This document shows, in pieces, positions 25,848 to 35,406 of a stretch of 64,000 nt of DNA (position 1 is the first letter of the stretch; every line of letters starts with the position of its first letter). The position numbers and the translations under genes are program-made. Where the stretch lies: positions 62,001 to 126,000 of the forward strand of contig NZ_SMCQ01000005.1 in NCBI RefSeq assembly GCF_004343035.1. Direction: 5' to 3'. Source of the DNA: Longibaculum muris. Its GTDB lineage: Bacteria; Bacillota_I; Bacilli_A; Erysipelotrichales; Coprobacillaceae. A model generated the notes under the pieces. That model had not been told where the DNA came from. It did no database searches and saw only the letters and a program-made list of their open reading frames with translations.

Positions 25848-27125
25848 TTACCTTCCTTCTAAACCCTCTTTATATACTTTTTTTATATAATCGTAGTTTG
25901 TGTAACGGATCATAGCATCACTTCCATCTTCCATTATCACTTTAATGTTCGTGTTAATAAAATTAATTATATTACACATATCATCAATGTTATCTGTTAC
26001 AAAAGCGAAAGTACCTACGTGACCATGCATTCTCATTTTGTCTCCTTCAACTGTTCCTGAATGATATGTGATTGCCGGATTAGATGTAATGATATCAATT
26101 CCCTCAATTGATTTTAGAATTCCTTCCTTGGAAACCCATATATTATATGAACAACCACATTTTTTAAATGCTCTAACTTGAGATACTGGTAAATCGTCTA
26201 CTGAATGCTTCTTGCCAAGAGCATAATCAACAAGCCATTTAATAGTATCAAAAGACATCATCTTTTCGTATTGAATAAAAGTCATATCACCTGGCAAACG
26301 ATACCCCATTTCTATTACATAAAAATTATTATCATCATCAAGCATTTCTTGTACCCAAGCAATTCCCTCTTTACATTCCAAACCTTTAAGTAAAGATTCT
26401 ATTTGAGGATTGATTTCTTGTACAAATCTTTCAACATTGTCAGACACAGTAGTTGTTAACGAATATAGATTTTTTTCTTCACCTGGCTGAGCATACATAC
26501 CATTTAGCGCTATCAATCTTATTTCTCCGTTTGCTATTGCATAATAGCTATACCACTCTTTTCCAGTAAGTAGTTTTTCTACTATTAACTTGTCGCTTTT
26601 AGATACTGATCTTGCATATTTACATGCATCAATCAATTCTAGTTCATTATAACAATAACTAATTCCTCTATTACCATTTTGATCAATCGGTTTTACAACA
26701 ACTGGGTATTCAATACTATCCAATTCTTCTTTTTTATAATCTGTAGAAATATGATAATCTCTAGCCACAGGAACGTTATATTCATTACATTTTTGCTTAA
26801 AATCATGTTTATCTTTTGAATAATGCCAAGATTTTTCTGAAAGGTAACATGGTAAACCGAGTTTGTCTGTCAACTTTATCATCATTTCGATATTAAATTC
26901 ACTCAAGCCACAAAAAACACCATTTACACCTTCAATTATACATTTTTCTGCAAGTTTTTCGGTTTCGGTTGTATTTATCATCCAATATTCATCAGCCCAT
27001 TTTTTTGCATAAGAAATGTCTGGACTTTTATCATCCGTAACGATTGTATATATTCCACTACTTCTTGCGTAATCAATGATTTCTTTTGTTGCATTGCTAG
27101 TTCCTAAAAGTAATAATTTTTTCAT
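25848..27125 (-). CDS. ATP-grasp domain protein (carboxylate-amine ligase type)
   Basis: A 425-residue cytoplasmic protein. A pre-ATP-grasp Rossmann-like domain (residues 1-100, 'LLLLGTSNATKEIIDYARSSG') precedes the ATP-grasp fold: 'YPVVVKPIDQNGNRGISYC' is the ATP-binding Lys and glycine loop, and 'NFYVIEMGYRLPGDMTF' the Mg-binding Glu/Asn-like region. ATP-grasp ligases join a carboxylate to an amine through an acyl phosphate. Here it lies between the initiating sugar transferase and the BCCT-like transporter, so it may attach an amino compound to a sugar acid or build a sugar substituent. The substrate is unknown. Confidence 0.8.
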   Translation of the reverse strand: MKKLLLLGTSNATKEIIDYARSSGIYTIVTDDKSPDISYAKKWADEYWMINTTETEKLAEKCIIEGVNGVFCGLSEFNIEMMIKLTDKLGLPCYLSEKSWHYSKDKHDFKQKCNEYNVPVARDYHISTDYKKEELDSIEYPVVVKPIDQNGNRGISYCYNELELIDACKYARSVSKSDKLIVEKLLTGKEWYSYYAIANGEIRLIALNGMYAQPGEEKNLYSLTTTVSDNVERFVQEINPQIESLLKGLECKEGIAWVQEMLDDDNNFYVIEMGYRLPGDMTFIQYEKMMSFDTIKWLVDYALGKKHSVDDLPVSQVRAFKKCGCSYNIWVSKEGILKSIEGIDIITSNPAITYHSGTVEGDKMRMHGHVGTFAFVTDNIDDMCNIINFINTNIKVIMEDGSDAMIRYTNYDYIKKVYKEGLEGR

Positions 27126-27127
27126 TA

Positions 27128-27778
27128 CTATTTTCCTCCCTTTATATCACAATTTTCAATAACATTATTATTTTCTTCGGGTTTCCCTTCGTTTGTATAT
27201 AAATTTTCATGTTTTAATACTGTATACACTGTTCTGAAAAGAATTTTTATATCCAACCATAATGAGTAATTATTTGCATACCATGCATCCATAAGTCTTT
27301 TATCTCTAACTGAAGCATTATTTCGATAATATGCTTGAGTATAACCTGTAATACCCGGTTTAACTTTTACTTTATCAATTTCATCTGGCAAAAAATCATG
27401 TGAGCCATCGTCAAAGGGCGTGCTTGCTCTAGGTCCAACAATACTCATATCACCTTTGAGAACGTTTAATATTTGAGGAATTTCATCAAGACTTGTTTCT
27501 CTAATAAATCGTCCGATTTTTGTAACTCTATCATCTTTAGCAGAATTATATGTACTTCCATCATCATTAATTATCATTGGAGCATTAGTTTTCATAGAAC
27601 GAAACTTGTACATATCAATAACCTTTAAATCTTTTCCAATTCTTTTTGATTTATAGAAAACAGGTCCTCCATCTTCCATCTTTATTGCAATTCCAATAAT
27701 TATATATAAAATTGCAAAAAAAGGAAGCATAATTAGACAAAAGCAAACATCAAACAATCTTTTAATAAATTTATACAT
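27128..27778 (-). CDS. Initiating sugar-phosphate transferase (PglC/WcaJ-type)
   Basis: A 216-residue monotopic phosphoglycosyl transferase that moves a sugar-1-phosphate from a UDP-sugar to undecaprenyl phosphate, the first step of repeat-unit assembly. One re-entrant hydrophobic helix lies at residues 8-33. The family motifs are all visible: 'MYKFRSM' near residue 56, 'RETSLDEIPQ', 'GDMSIVGPRAS' and 'VKPGITGYTQAYYR'. Its length matches the small PglC form. Unusually it is near the 3' end of locus B rather than at the start. The broken PglD-like acetyltransferase gene just upstream suggests the original first sugar was a diacetamido sugar. Confidence 0.92.
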   Translation of the reverse strand: MYKFIKRLFDVCFCLIMLPFFAILYIIIGIAIKMEDGGPVFYKSKRIGKDLKVIDMYKFRSMKTNAPMIINDDGSTYNSAKDDRVTKIGRFIRETSLDEIPQILNVLKGDMSIVGPRASTPFDDGSHDFLPDEIDKVKVKPGITGYTQAYYRNNASVRDKRLMDAWYANNYSLWLDIKILFRTVYTVLKHENLYTNEGKPEENNNVIENCDIKGGK

Positions 27779-28273
27779 TTTCTTCCCCCCTCTTTTAAAT
27801 AATCATAATTTCCACTATAATGCTTTATTCTATCATAATCAAAATAACACCAGTCGGGCACATTAATTTTTATTGGTACTCGCGTGCAACTTGAAACTAT
27901 GCATCCCTTTCCCATTACTGACTCTGCCGCAATTGTTGATTTGGCACAAATTACTGAACTCTCCCCCCTCAACTGGAACTTCTTCAGAAATGTCTGCAGA
28001 AGGATGAATTAGTGTTAGAACGATAAAGTCAGTCCTTTGTATTTTTTGTCCAACATTTGTTATTTCTTCTCTACCAACAGCTACGATTGCAACGGAGTAT
28101 TCATCTAAATACTTGCGATAATCACTCCATTTTCCTAGAACTTGTTTTTCTTTAGAAGAATCATCGTCAAGATAATCTATTTTATTAAACATTCTTAAAC
28201 TTTTAGCAATTTCTGCAACTTCTATACGATAAATACTAACATCGAGAATCAATAAGTTCAGTTCCCGATTCAA
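27733..28273 (-). pseudogene. PglD-like sugar O/N-acetyltransferase, frameshifted
   Basis: Two overlapping frames together resemble a PglD/NeuD-type acyltransferase. The first (27863-28273) has the PglD_N nucleotide-sugar domain ('EVAEIAKSLRMFNKIDYLDDDSS' and 'VLGKWSDYRKYL'). It shifts frame near 27960, after 'HPSADISEEVPVEGG'. The second frame (27733-27972) carries left-handed-helix repeats ('CAKSTIAAESVMGKGCIVSSC') and then the C-terminal 'VPDWCYFDYDRI'. Several hexapeptide repeats are missing, and the GxGGxG loop near the N-terminus is also lost. It is therefore inactive. It overlaps the start of the phosphoglycosyl transferase gene. Confidence 0.75.
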
Positions 28274-28284
28274 ACTTCGTTTCT

Positions 28285-28434
28285 CTAATTAAAAATTTCT
28301 TTTTTCAATAGCTTCTTCAGTTCTCCCATAACAATATCCTTTATCTTGCCATTTTCATCTCTGCCCTTTTTATAACGTGCTTCATATCTCCCATCAGTGC
28401 ATAATCTAATATTTTTTCCTATTTTCATCTGCAT
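28285..28434 (-). pseudogene. N-terminal stub of an integrase (tyrosine recombinase)
   Basis: A 49-residue reading frame with a strong ribosome-binding site (GGAGG) that reads 'GKNIRLCTDGRYEARYKKGRDENGKI'. This is the N-terminal arm-type DNA-binding domain of Tn916-like and capsule-locus integrases ('GENIYKRKDGRWEGRY...' type). It then runs into unrelated sequence and stops; no core-binding or catalytic domain follows. It sits exactly at the boundary between wecB and the broken PglD-like gene, so it marks a deletion or insertion scar. Confidence 0.7.
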
Positions 28435-28804
28435 AATGCCTCCGTAAATGGTCTATAGTGGTCAATACGTCAATTTCCTTGTATATCCTAGCATATAAAG
28501 AAAAATATTGACCACATTGAGTAGTCAGTTTACTATGAACATTTAATTTGTCATCCCCCACGATTCTACCGCTTTTCCATTTCTATATTTTTTAACTACT
28601 TTTTCATTCTCTTCCTTTACTTCTACAACATTTTAATATTAACAATATACAAATTCTTAAGATTATAAAATTAACCTTCATAAGCCAAAATTTTAAGAGT
28701 AGCAAAGACCGCAGAAAAATATGGAAGTCTTGTTCTTGTAGGTATGGATTTGTATTTGCGTAATGATAAAGCTTTAAACATTGATTTGAGCTTTGTTGTT
28801 TGTT
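28435..28804. other. Non-coding stretch with an inverted repeat
   Basis: No gene seen in about 370 bases. It contains a perfect 10-bp inverted repeat, GTGGTCAATA at 28458-28467 and its complement at 28506-28515, separated by 38 bases and lying just upstream of the integrase stub. Near 28700-28790 a short plus-strand frame ('AKTAEKYGSLVLVGMDLYL') may be a fragment of a lost gene. Confidence 0.5.
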
Positions 28805-29920
28805 CTAATTATATTTTTCAGTCTTCCCAAACTCTAAAATATCAGCTATTCTCTTACAAGCCTTTCCATCTCCATAAGGATTTGCTGCATGAGCCATCTT
28901 ATTATATGACTCTTCATTTTCTAATAGTTCTTTAAAGTTTCTATATATTACATCTTCATCAGTTCCAACTAATTTAAGAGTACCAGCATCAATTCCTTCT
29001 GGTCTTTCTGTTGTATCTCTCATTACAAGTACTGGTTTACCTAATGATGGTGCTTCTTCTTGAATTCCGCCACTGTCAGTTAGAATCATATAAGAATTAG
29101 CAAGTAAATTATGGAAATCTAAAACTTCCATAGGTTCAATGATTCTAATTCTATCACATCCACTCAATTCTTCATCCGCAGTTTGACGTACTAATGGATT
29201 CATATGGATTGGGTATACAGCTTTCACATCAGGATGTTCATTTATAATTCTTCTAATGGCACGAAACATATGATGCATTGGCTCACCAAGATTTTCTCTT
29301 CTATGAGCTGTGATTACAATTAATCTGCTACATTCTGCCCAATCGAGAACTTCATGTTTGAAATTTGCTCTTACTGTAGTTTGAAGTGCATCGATAGCAG
29401 TATTTCCTGTGATGTAAATAGATTCAGGATTTTTGCCTTCTTTAATTAAGTTATTAGCAGAGCGCTCAGTTGGTGCAAAGTGATACTTAGCAATAATTCC
29501 AACTGCCTGTCTATTAAATTCTTCAGGATATGGAGAATAAATATCATACGTTCTAAGCCCTGCTTCGACATGTCCTACTGGGATTTGTTTATAGAAACAA
29601 GCTAATGAAGTAACAAATGTTGTACTTGTATCGCCATGAACTAAAACAATGTCTGGTTTAACTTCATCAAGTACATCTCCAATTTTATTAAGAATATTTG
29701 TAGTAACATCAAACAATGTTTGACGGTCTTTCATAATAGAAAGGTCATAATCTGGAACTACATTAAATACTTCGAGAACTTGATCAAGCATCTGACGATG
29801 TTGGCCTGTAGTACAGACAACAGTATTGATTCCTTCTCTTGTTTTCAATTCATTTACTAACGGACACATTTTAATTGCTTCCGGTCTTGTGCCAAAGACT
29901 AACATTACTTTTTTTTCCAT
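28805..29920 (-). CDS. wecB: UDP-N-acetylglucosamine 2-epimerase (non-hydrolysing)
   Basis: A 371-residue cytoplasmic enzyme interconverting UDP-GlcNAc and UDP-ManNAc. Diagnostic segments in order are 'FGTRPEAIKMCPLV' at the N-terminus, 'VHGDTSTTFV', 'GLRTYDIYSPYPEEFNR', 'ITAHRRENLG' and 'DSGGIQEEAPSLGKPVLVMR'. All are intact. The ATG at 29920 has GAGG five bases upstream; the in-frame start at 29962 adds 14 residues of no family resemblance. It supplies ManNAc to the locus B glycan. No wecC-type dehydrogenase follows, and the related ugd is a relic, so ManNAc rather than ManNAcA is the likely sugar. Confidence 0.95.
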   Translation of the reverse strand: MEKKVMLVFGTRPEAIKMCPLVNELKTREGINTVVCTTGQHRQMLDQVLEVFNVVPDYDLSIMKDRQTLFDVTTNILNKIGDVLDEVKPDIVLVHGDTSTTFVTSLACFYKQIPVGHVEAGLRTYDIYSPYPEEFNRQAVGIIAKYHFAPTERSANNLIKEGKNPESIYITGNTAIDALQTTVRANFKHEVLDWAECSRLIVITAHRRENLGEPMHHMFRAIRRIINEHPDVKAVYPIHMNPLVRQTADEELSGCDRIRIIEPMEVLDFHNLLANSYMILTDSGGIQEEAPSLGKPVLVMRDTTERPEGIDAGTLKLVGTDEDVIYRNFKELLENEESYNKMAHAANPYGDGKACKRIADILEFGKTEKYN

Positions 29921-30161
29921 AATAACCTCACATTTCTTTTTGCCTTCGGCTTCAAGCCACACATCACAATGAAATTATATCTTATTCTTATTATTCACGA
30001 TTCTATGATAGTGGTTATATAGCCTTCCGGCATAAATTTTTAAATTTACCCATCGGTTTATATTTTAATGTGCAAGTGTGCTACTCATTTTTCTATTTAT
30101 ATATGCACTTTTTTCGAACTTTTTTATTTTTTCAAATTAATCCTCCAAAACCTCATAATAA

Positions 30162-31616
30162 CTACTTACTTTTTATAATTTTAAAATATTTTATAATGAC
30201 CTTTCGTTTAATAATAATCAACAAAACTAATAATGAAAATAATAAAATTCGTGCTATTATATGTTCATATAGAAGTAATACTATGAAAGAACAAAATAAT
30301 ACTAACAGTGAAATTCCTATAATCGAATAAATGTCATAAATTTTCTTTTTAATGATTTTGTTACATATTGTATTATATGCAACGTAATGAAATATACACA
30401 TTACAATATAGCAAATTAAAGTTACATAAGCTGCTGCTTGATATCCAAATATCTTAATACAAAAATAGTTAAATAAAATATTTAGCGAAGCACACATTAT
30501 TGATGCAAGAACAGTAATTTTCTTTTTTTCATAAAACAACTCGACTCTTACAAATAGCTGTTGTAAATAGTTAAAAAATATTCCAGCAGACAAAACAGGA
30601 ATCAAAAAGACCCCTTCGTAATATTCCTTTCCACCCATTATCATCATTGCCTCTGGAGCAAATATAATTAAAAGTAATAATAATCCACATATAAATAATA
30701 ATATAATTATGCTTACACTATTCATTTCTTTATATTTTTTCTCTTTTAACTGTTGATATTGCCATGGAACAAATGATGACTGAATCGCTTCGGTGAACAG
30801 AAAAACTAATGAAACTATTGAATAGGCGATACTATAAATTGCAGTAAATGCTGAACCACATAAATTTCCAATCATAATTCTGTCCGACTGATTTAGAATA
30901 ATTTGAGAAAGAAAGTGTGGTATCAAGGGTAAGTTGAACGATAAAGCATACAACCATATTTCTTTAGAATAAAAACATTTTTCTTTACGAAAATTATTAA
31001 TGTATATCAATAAACCATATAAAATATCAATTATTATTATAGAAGCAATTCTTGCATAACCCTTCTCCTGAAAAAAAAACACAAAAATTAATCCTAAAAT
31101 TGTCATCGAAAACAATTTTGTTAATATTACTTTTATAGCAGAATTGTATTTATATTGATATCTTTTTAAAATAAGCCAATATTCAGTACTTGAAACAAAT
31201 ACAAAACTTAAAACCATAAAAAATATAATTATAAAAGGCAAATTAGTCAGAGAAACAAAAAAACTTCTAAAAATACAAACAATAAGAAGCGCAAATAAAC
31301 ATAAAATTGTTACCAATCCTTGAAAACTTGAAACAACTTTTTCTTTATTTTTAAATTTAAGAAATGCATTATTAATTACACCCATATGAAAATTCAATGT
31401 AATCAATAGCATCATAATAGAAGACCATGAGTTAAATATATTAACTGTTCCGTATTGCGAGGTACTCATAAGTCTTGTAAATATTGGAACAGTAATAACA
31501 CTAACTGATTTTTGAATAAATCCACAAATCGTAAACCAAAATACTGCCTTTATTGGTAAAGAAAATCCACAATATTTATCCTTAATTATTCTACAAATCA
31601 CATAAATTTTAGTCAT
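30162..31616 (-). CDS. Wzx-type oligosaccharide flippase (locus B)
   Basis: A 484-residue protein with 12 to 14 predicted transmembrane helices of the MOP superfamily (Polysacc_synt). The N-terminal 'AVFWFTICGFIQKSVSVITVPIFTRLMSTSQYGTVNIFNSW' is typical of Wzx flippases, which move lipid-linked repeat units across the membrane. The gene begins three bases after the pyruvyl transferase stop. A second, divergent flippase belongs to locus A (51648), so each locus exports its own glycan. Confidence 0.9.
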   Translation of the reverse strand: MTKIYVICRIIKDKYCGFSLPIKAVFWFTICGFIQKSVSVITVPIFTRLMSTSQYGTVNIFNSWSSIMMLLITLNFHMGVINNAFLKFKNKEKVVSSFQGLVTILCLFALLIVCIFRSFFVSLTNLPFIIIFFMVLSFVFVSSTEYWLILKRYQYKYNSAIKVILTKLFSMTILGLIFVFFFQEKGYARIASIIIIDILYGLLIYINNFRKEKCFYSKEIWLYALSFNLPLIPHFLSQIILNQSDRIMIGNLCGSAFTAIYSIAYSIVSLVFLFTEAIQSSFVPWQYQQLKEKKYKEMNSVSIIILLFICGLLLLLIIFAPEAMMIMGGKEYYEGVFLIPVLSAGIFFNYLQQLFVRVELFYEKKKITVLASIMCASLNILFNYFCIKIFGYQAAAYVTLICYIVMCIFHYVAYNTICNKIIKKKIYDIYSIIGISLLVLFCSFIVLLLYEHIIARILLFSLLVLLIIIKRKVIIKYFKIIKSK

Positions 31617-31619
31617 TTA

Positions 31620-32762
31620 TTAATCTCCTAAATAATTTTTAAAGTCTTTTAATATATTTTCCTTCATATTTACAATTTTATCATTTTGAGGAATTTTCAA
31701 AGTCATCATATTAATAGAATCATAAATATCTATTTCGTTATCTTGTAAAGAAAAATTATATTCACTCCTATCTATAATAGCAAAAAAATCTGACACCTTT
31801 TTGTCCCATGATATTGATATACTTGGAATATTTAAACTATATCCAATTATATGACTATGCAATCTATATGAAACAAACAAATCAAATTTAGAAATCATCA
31901 TCGTTAATTCATAACCTGATTTAGGTTGCTCCTCTATATTAACTTTTAGTCCCATCTCTGTACATTTTTCATATAAAGATTTTGCAATATCAAAGTCTTC
32001 ATTAGATCCATTAACAAAGATTGAACAACAATAATTTCCCTTATTTAATAAAGCAATTAATTTTATCCAGATATTAACATTATGTTCATTTAAAAATTTA
32101 TCTTTTAAATTTATAACTCCTAAACCAATATTATTAATTTTTGTTACGTGTTTAGGTTGTTGACCATAAGCTTCACATGCAAATAAAGCAGGATCAAAAG
32201 AAAAAAAAGGATTAACATTAAATTCATATTCTTCGTTTAACTTCTTAATAAAATCAAAACTATCTCTAAAAGAAATAGATTTAATATTTTTGTTTTTGAA
32301 TATGTTTATATATTCAGTTAATGTTAAACTGTCAAATTTCATACCATTACCTATCGCATTAAAAATTACATTTGTACTAGCATCAATTGAATAGTTCATA
32401 AAGTATTTAACAGCATATGTAAAATGGTCCATAAAAAGTTGTCCACCACAAAAAATAATTAAATCGTATTTTGTTTTTCTATAATTACTTTTAATAAGAT
32501 ACTTATATTCAATGGTATTAATGTAATAATTATCAATATTAGCTATTCCAATCTTACGAAGTTTTCTTAAACTAAATCTAATGATTTTATATAAATATTT
32601 AATTAAACTACTTTCGCTTAACATCACTTCTCTACAAGATAAATCAGCGAAGTTTATTTCAATATTTTCATTACATTTCTCGACTATATACTTAACAGAT
32701 TCACATATTACTGAATCTCCTAAATTGCTTGAATATCTTTCTCCAATTAATAAAATTTTCAT
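31620..32762 (-). CDS. Polysaccharide pyruvyl transferase family protein
   Basis: A 380-residue cytoplasmic enzyme of PF04230. The N-terminal 'MKILLIGERYSSNLGDSVICES' and the C-terminal 'FVSYRLHSHIIGYSLNIPSISISWDKKV' (His-Ala-type motif of the family) are clear. Members transfer pyruvate from phosphoenolpyruvate to a sugar as a ketal, adding negative charge to the glycan. The ATG at 32762 overlaps the previous stop codon (ATGA), implying coupled translation; an ATG at 32774 is an alternative. Confidence 0.87.
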   Translation of the reverse strand: MKILLIGERYSSNLGDSVICESVKYIVEKCNENIEINFADLSCREVMLSESSLIKYLYKIIRFSLRKLRKIGIANIDNYYINTIEYKYLIKSNYRKTKYDLIIFCGGQLFMDHFTYAVKYFMNYSIDASTNVIFNAIGNGMKFDSLTLTEYINIFKNKNIKSISFRDSFDFIKKLNEEYEFNVNPFFSFDPALFACEAYGQQPKHVTKINNIGLGVINLKDKFLNEHNVNIWIKLIALLNKGNYCCSIFVNGSNEDFDIAKSLYEKCTEMGLKVNIEEQPKSGYELTMMISKFDLFVSYRLHSHIIGYSLNIPSISISWDKKVSDFFAIIDRSEYNFSLQDNEIDIYDSINMMTLKIPQNDKIVNMKENILKDFKNYLGD

Positions 32763-33514
32763 CTTCCGCACCATTTTTTTATTCTATCCAAATTTTTTCT
32801 TCCAATCGTACTAAGTAAAAATCTTCGAATTGATAAAATAATTTTTTGTTTAAATAATACTGTTTTTTTTGATCTTCTTATTCTTTCTTCTTCTGGCAAC
32901 CAAGAGCCTTCAAAATGATGAATTGTGTAAGTATCATTTGTGTACTTTTCTCCAAATGCTCTTTTCATTGGACAAAAAACTTCTTTACTATAAAGAGTAA
33001 AATTTTCAACTTCTTGATATGTATTATTTGGAATCAACCCCTTCTTCAGCATGATATTTGTGATAATATCAACATTTGTTGTTAAATCTAAATTTCCATT
33101 TTCATCAATAAAATGCTTATCATCGTAGTAACTCAACAATTCTTTAAAAATTGGCAATTCTTTTTCACTTCCCATAATACCCGTAGGAATTTGATTTGGA
33201 GACTCAAAACCCGAAAACGACTTATGGGTTAAAAATACATCAAGATTTTTTAAAACTTCAACATCTGTATCCATGTAAATACCACCATAATGATAAAGAG
33301 CATATAATCTCACATAATCTGTAACAAACGCAAATTTTTTTGATTCATAAGCTTCTTTAACATAAGGTATACTACTAATACAAAAATTTTTCTCATTCCA
33401 TAGGACTAATTCATAATCAGGTAAATATTTTTTCCAGCTATTAATATAAAATTTTGCTGATTCTGGAAGTGGATTTGGTCCAAACCAGCAATAATGTATA
33501 ATCTTTGGTATCAT
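32759..33514 (-). CDS. GT32-type glycosyltransferase
   Basis: A 251-residue glycosyltransferase with the 'Gly_transf_sug' fold. 'IPKIIHYCWFGPNPLPESAKFYINSWKKYLPDYELVLWNE' starts the domain, and the metal/nucleotide-sugar DxD is DTD at residues 82-84 in 'GGIYMDTDVEVLK'. Members of the family add sugars such as galactose or mannose; donor and acceptor are unknown. It has no membrane segment and would act on the lipid-linked repeat unit at the cytoplasmic face. About 190 non-coding bases separate it from the acetyltransferase gene upstream. Confidence 0.9.
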   Translation of the reverse strand: MIPKIIHYCWFGPNPLPESAKFYINSWKKYLPDYELVLWNEKNFCISSIPYVKEAYESKKFAFVTDYVRLYALYHYGGIYMDTDVEVLKNLDVFLTHKSFSGFESPNQIPTGIMGSEKELPIFKELLSYYDDKHFIDENGNLDLTTNVDIITNIMLKKGLIPNNTYQEVENFTLYSKEVFCPMKRAFGEKYTNDTYTIHHFEGSWLPEEERIRRSKKTVLFKQKIILSIRRFLLSTIGRKNLDRIKKWCGR

Positions 33515-33703
33515 AACTAAATTGTATAAACTATTATTAGTTTACACTCCATCCTTTCTAAATAAATAATCTTTCTTTTTTGAACTTGATTTTAAATTAA
33601 ATAAAATTTTATAGTAAATTCAATCATTAATTTTGTTATTAGTTCTCCCTCAATATATGAAAATACTAGATTTATATCATAAGACAAAAACAAGTCTAAC
33701 AAA

Positions 33704-34174
33704 CTAACATTTTCTAATTATAATTCTAGGCTTATTCATAACAACAGTTGCATTATCAGGTACATCTTCACATACAATACAACCTGCTCCAATTTTTACA
33801 TTATTCCCTATTTTTATATTCCCAATTATTTTTACTCCAGCACCAATCATTACGTTATCGCCTATAACTGCTGCTTTGTTATCTTTTGCCTGTCCTATTG
33901 TTACTTGTTGAAAAATTGTAACATTTTTACCTATTTTGGCATATGGAGAAACTATTATCCCGTTTAAATGGTGTGGAAGAATTGGAGGAGTTTTAAAGTA
34001 TGCTCCTTTGTCTATATCTGTTCCAAAACTAGCATTATTAAACGCATCAGAACGTTTTACCCTAAACAAATAAAAATATCTAACCAATATATTTTTCTTT
34101 GAGTTAGAATTTATAACTTCATTATGCATTTTCCAATATTTTTCATGATTGTAATGTTGTGTCATATGCATCAT
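33704..34174 (-). CDS. Serine acetyltransferase-like hexapeptide acyltransferase
   Basis: A 156-residue protein with left-handed beta-helix repeats from about residue 75 on ('IGKNVTIFQQVTIGQ...IGDNVMIGAGVKIIGNIKIGNNVKIGAGCIVCEDVP'). The order and spacing match the CysE/serine O-acetyltransferase-like group often found in capsule loci, where they O-acetylate sugars. The short N-terminus lacks the helical domain of true CysE, which favours glycan modification over cysteine synthesis. Three in-frame ATGs lie within the first four codons and the exact start is uncertain. Confidence 0.82.
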   Translation of the reverse strand: MMHMTQHYNHEKYWKMHNEVINSNSKKNILVRYFYLFRVKRSDAFNNASFGTDIDKGAYFKTPPILPHHLNGIIVSPYAKIGKNVTIFQQVTIGQAKDNKAAVIGDNVMIGAGVKIIGNIKIGNNVKIGAGCIVCEDVPDNATVVMNKPRIIIRKC

Positions 34175-34299
34175 TTTTTTTAATATAATTTACTATTTTC
34201 ATATTCATATTTTTCTGGTATATTTTTTACCTTTTCCTTTCAAAAAATAAACATATAATTAATAAAAAAATAAAATTCTATCATATAGAATTTGCTTTC

Positions 34300-35406
34300 T
34301 TATATATCAAATTTTATTGGCATCAAAGGTTCAGCAATCCAATAAGATCCAAGTAATTCCGAAACAACATAATAAACACAATATATAGCAATTAATAAAT
34401 TACTGAATTTATGTTCTTTGGTTCCCTTTTTCAAAATATAGGGGAATAAAATGATGTAACAAATTTTAACAAAATAAATTAGTCTTCCTCCTAAAATCGG
34501 GAAAAAATAATATGCAAAAACTCCTATTATTTCAAATATTACAATGTTTAAAAATACCTTCACTGTATCGTTTGAATTATTTAGAAGTTTTGAAAAAGTA
34601 AATAAAACAATAATAATTGGTAATCTCGAAATAATGTTCCCTAATCCAAATCCATTAAAAGTGCTATAAAATGCATAATCTCGATTTGATAATTTTCCAA
34701 TGAAATTTATAATTAAATTTGAATTAGTGATTGTTAAATAATAAAACAATATAATTCCATGTTTTAAACGATTAATAGTTTTATTTTTATATCTATATGC
34801 ATATATTGCTATTAACAAAAACAATATTGTAGACATATGAAATCCAAATGCTGCAAAAACAAAGAATAGAAATTTTGAAAAAATTTTTTGATCATAAAAT
34901 TTTAAACTATAAAAACATAATGATGCAGCACAAATTTGTCTTAACATTCCAAAAGAGACTAACATATATATTGTCATTAATAACAACATACATTGAAATT
35001 TTTTTAACTCTAATTTTTCTGAAAAATAATTAATTGATTTAAAAAAATATAAATATGTAATAAAAGCGACAGACAAAGTTAAATACTTGTACTCACCAAA
35101 AAATTGATATATTAAATAATTCAATGATTTGAAAATAAATTCTAATTCAAACAAATGCAAATTAGGTCCATATTCATATTTGAATAAATAACTATAGGTA
35201 TCATAATCACTATTGCTTTGCTGTAACCCTACAACTCCCACAATTATTATTAAAGATAAATAATAAAAAAACCTATTTAAATTTATTTTTTTATTAAAGA
35301 TAACAAGTTTAATGTTTTTATCAGATAATGAATACAAATACGATACAAGAAAAATAACTGAAAAAATTATAATTACTGTTTTAATATCCCAATTACTAAT
35401 ACTCAT
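34300..35406 (-). CDS. EpsG-family polysaccharide polymerase (Wzy-like), locus B
   Basis: A 368-residue integral membrane protein with about ten to twelve helices. 'QQSNSDYDTYSYLFKYEYGP' after the first helices and 'MLRQICAASLCFYSLKFY' are typical of the EpsG family (PF14897), the polymerases that join repeat units outside the membrane in Firmicutes. The ATG at 35406 follows GGTGAA by four bases and overlaps the end of the preceding glycosyltransferase gene by 11 bases. Confidence 0.85.
   Translation of the reverse strand: MSISNWDIKTVIIIFSVIFLVSYLYSLSDKNIKLVIFNKKINLNRFFYYLSLIIIVGVVGLQQSNSDYDTYSYLFKYEYGPNLHLFELEFIFKSLNYLIYQFFGEYKYLTLSVAFITYLYFFKSINYFSEKLELKKFQCMLLLMTIYMLVSFGMLRQICAASLCFYSLKFYDQKIFSKFLFFVFAAFGFHMSTILFLLIAIYAYRYKNKTINRLKHGIILFYYLTITNSNLIINFIGKLSNRDYAFYSTFNGFGLGNIISRLPIIIVLFTFSKLLNNSNDTVKVFLNIVIFEIIGVFAYYFFPILGGRLIYFVKICYIILFPYILKKGTKEHKFSNLLIAIYCVYYVVSELLGSYWIAEPLMPIKFDI

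Noticed and set aside
28744..28935. Plus-strand 63-codon frame overlapping the end of wecB
   Set aside because: No ribosome-binding site, overlaps a solid gene, and the C-terminal half is its antisense.
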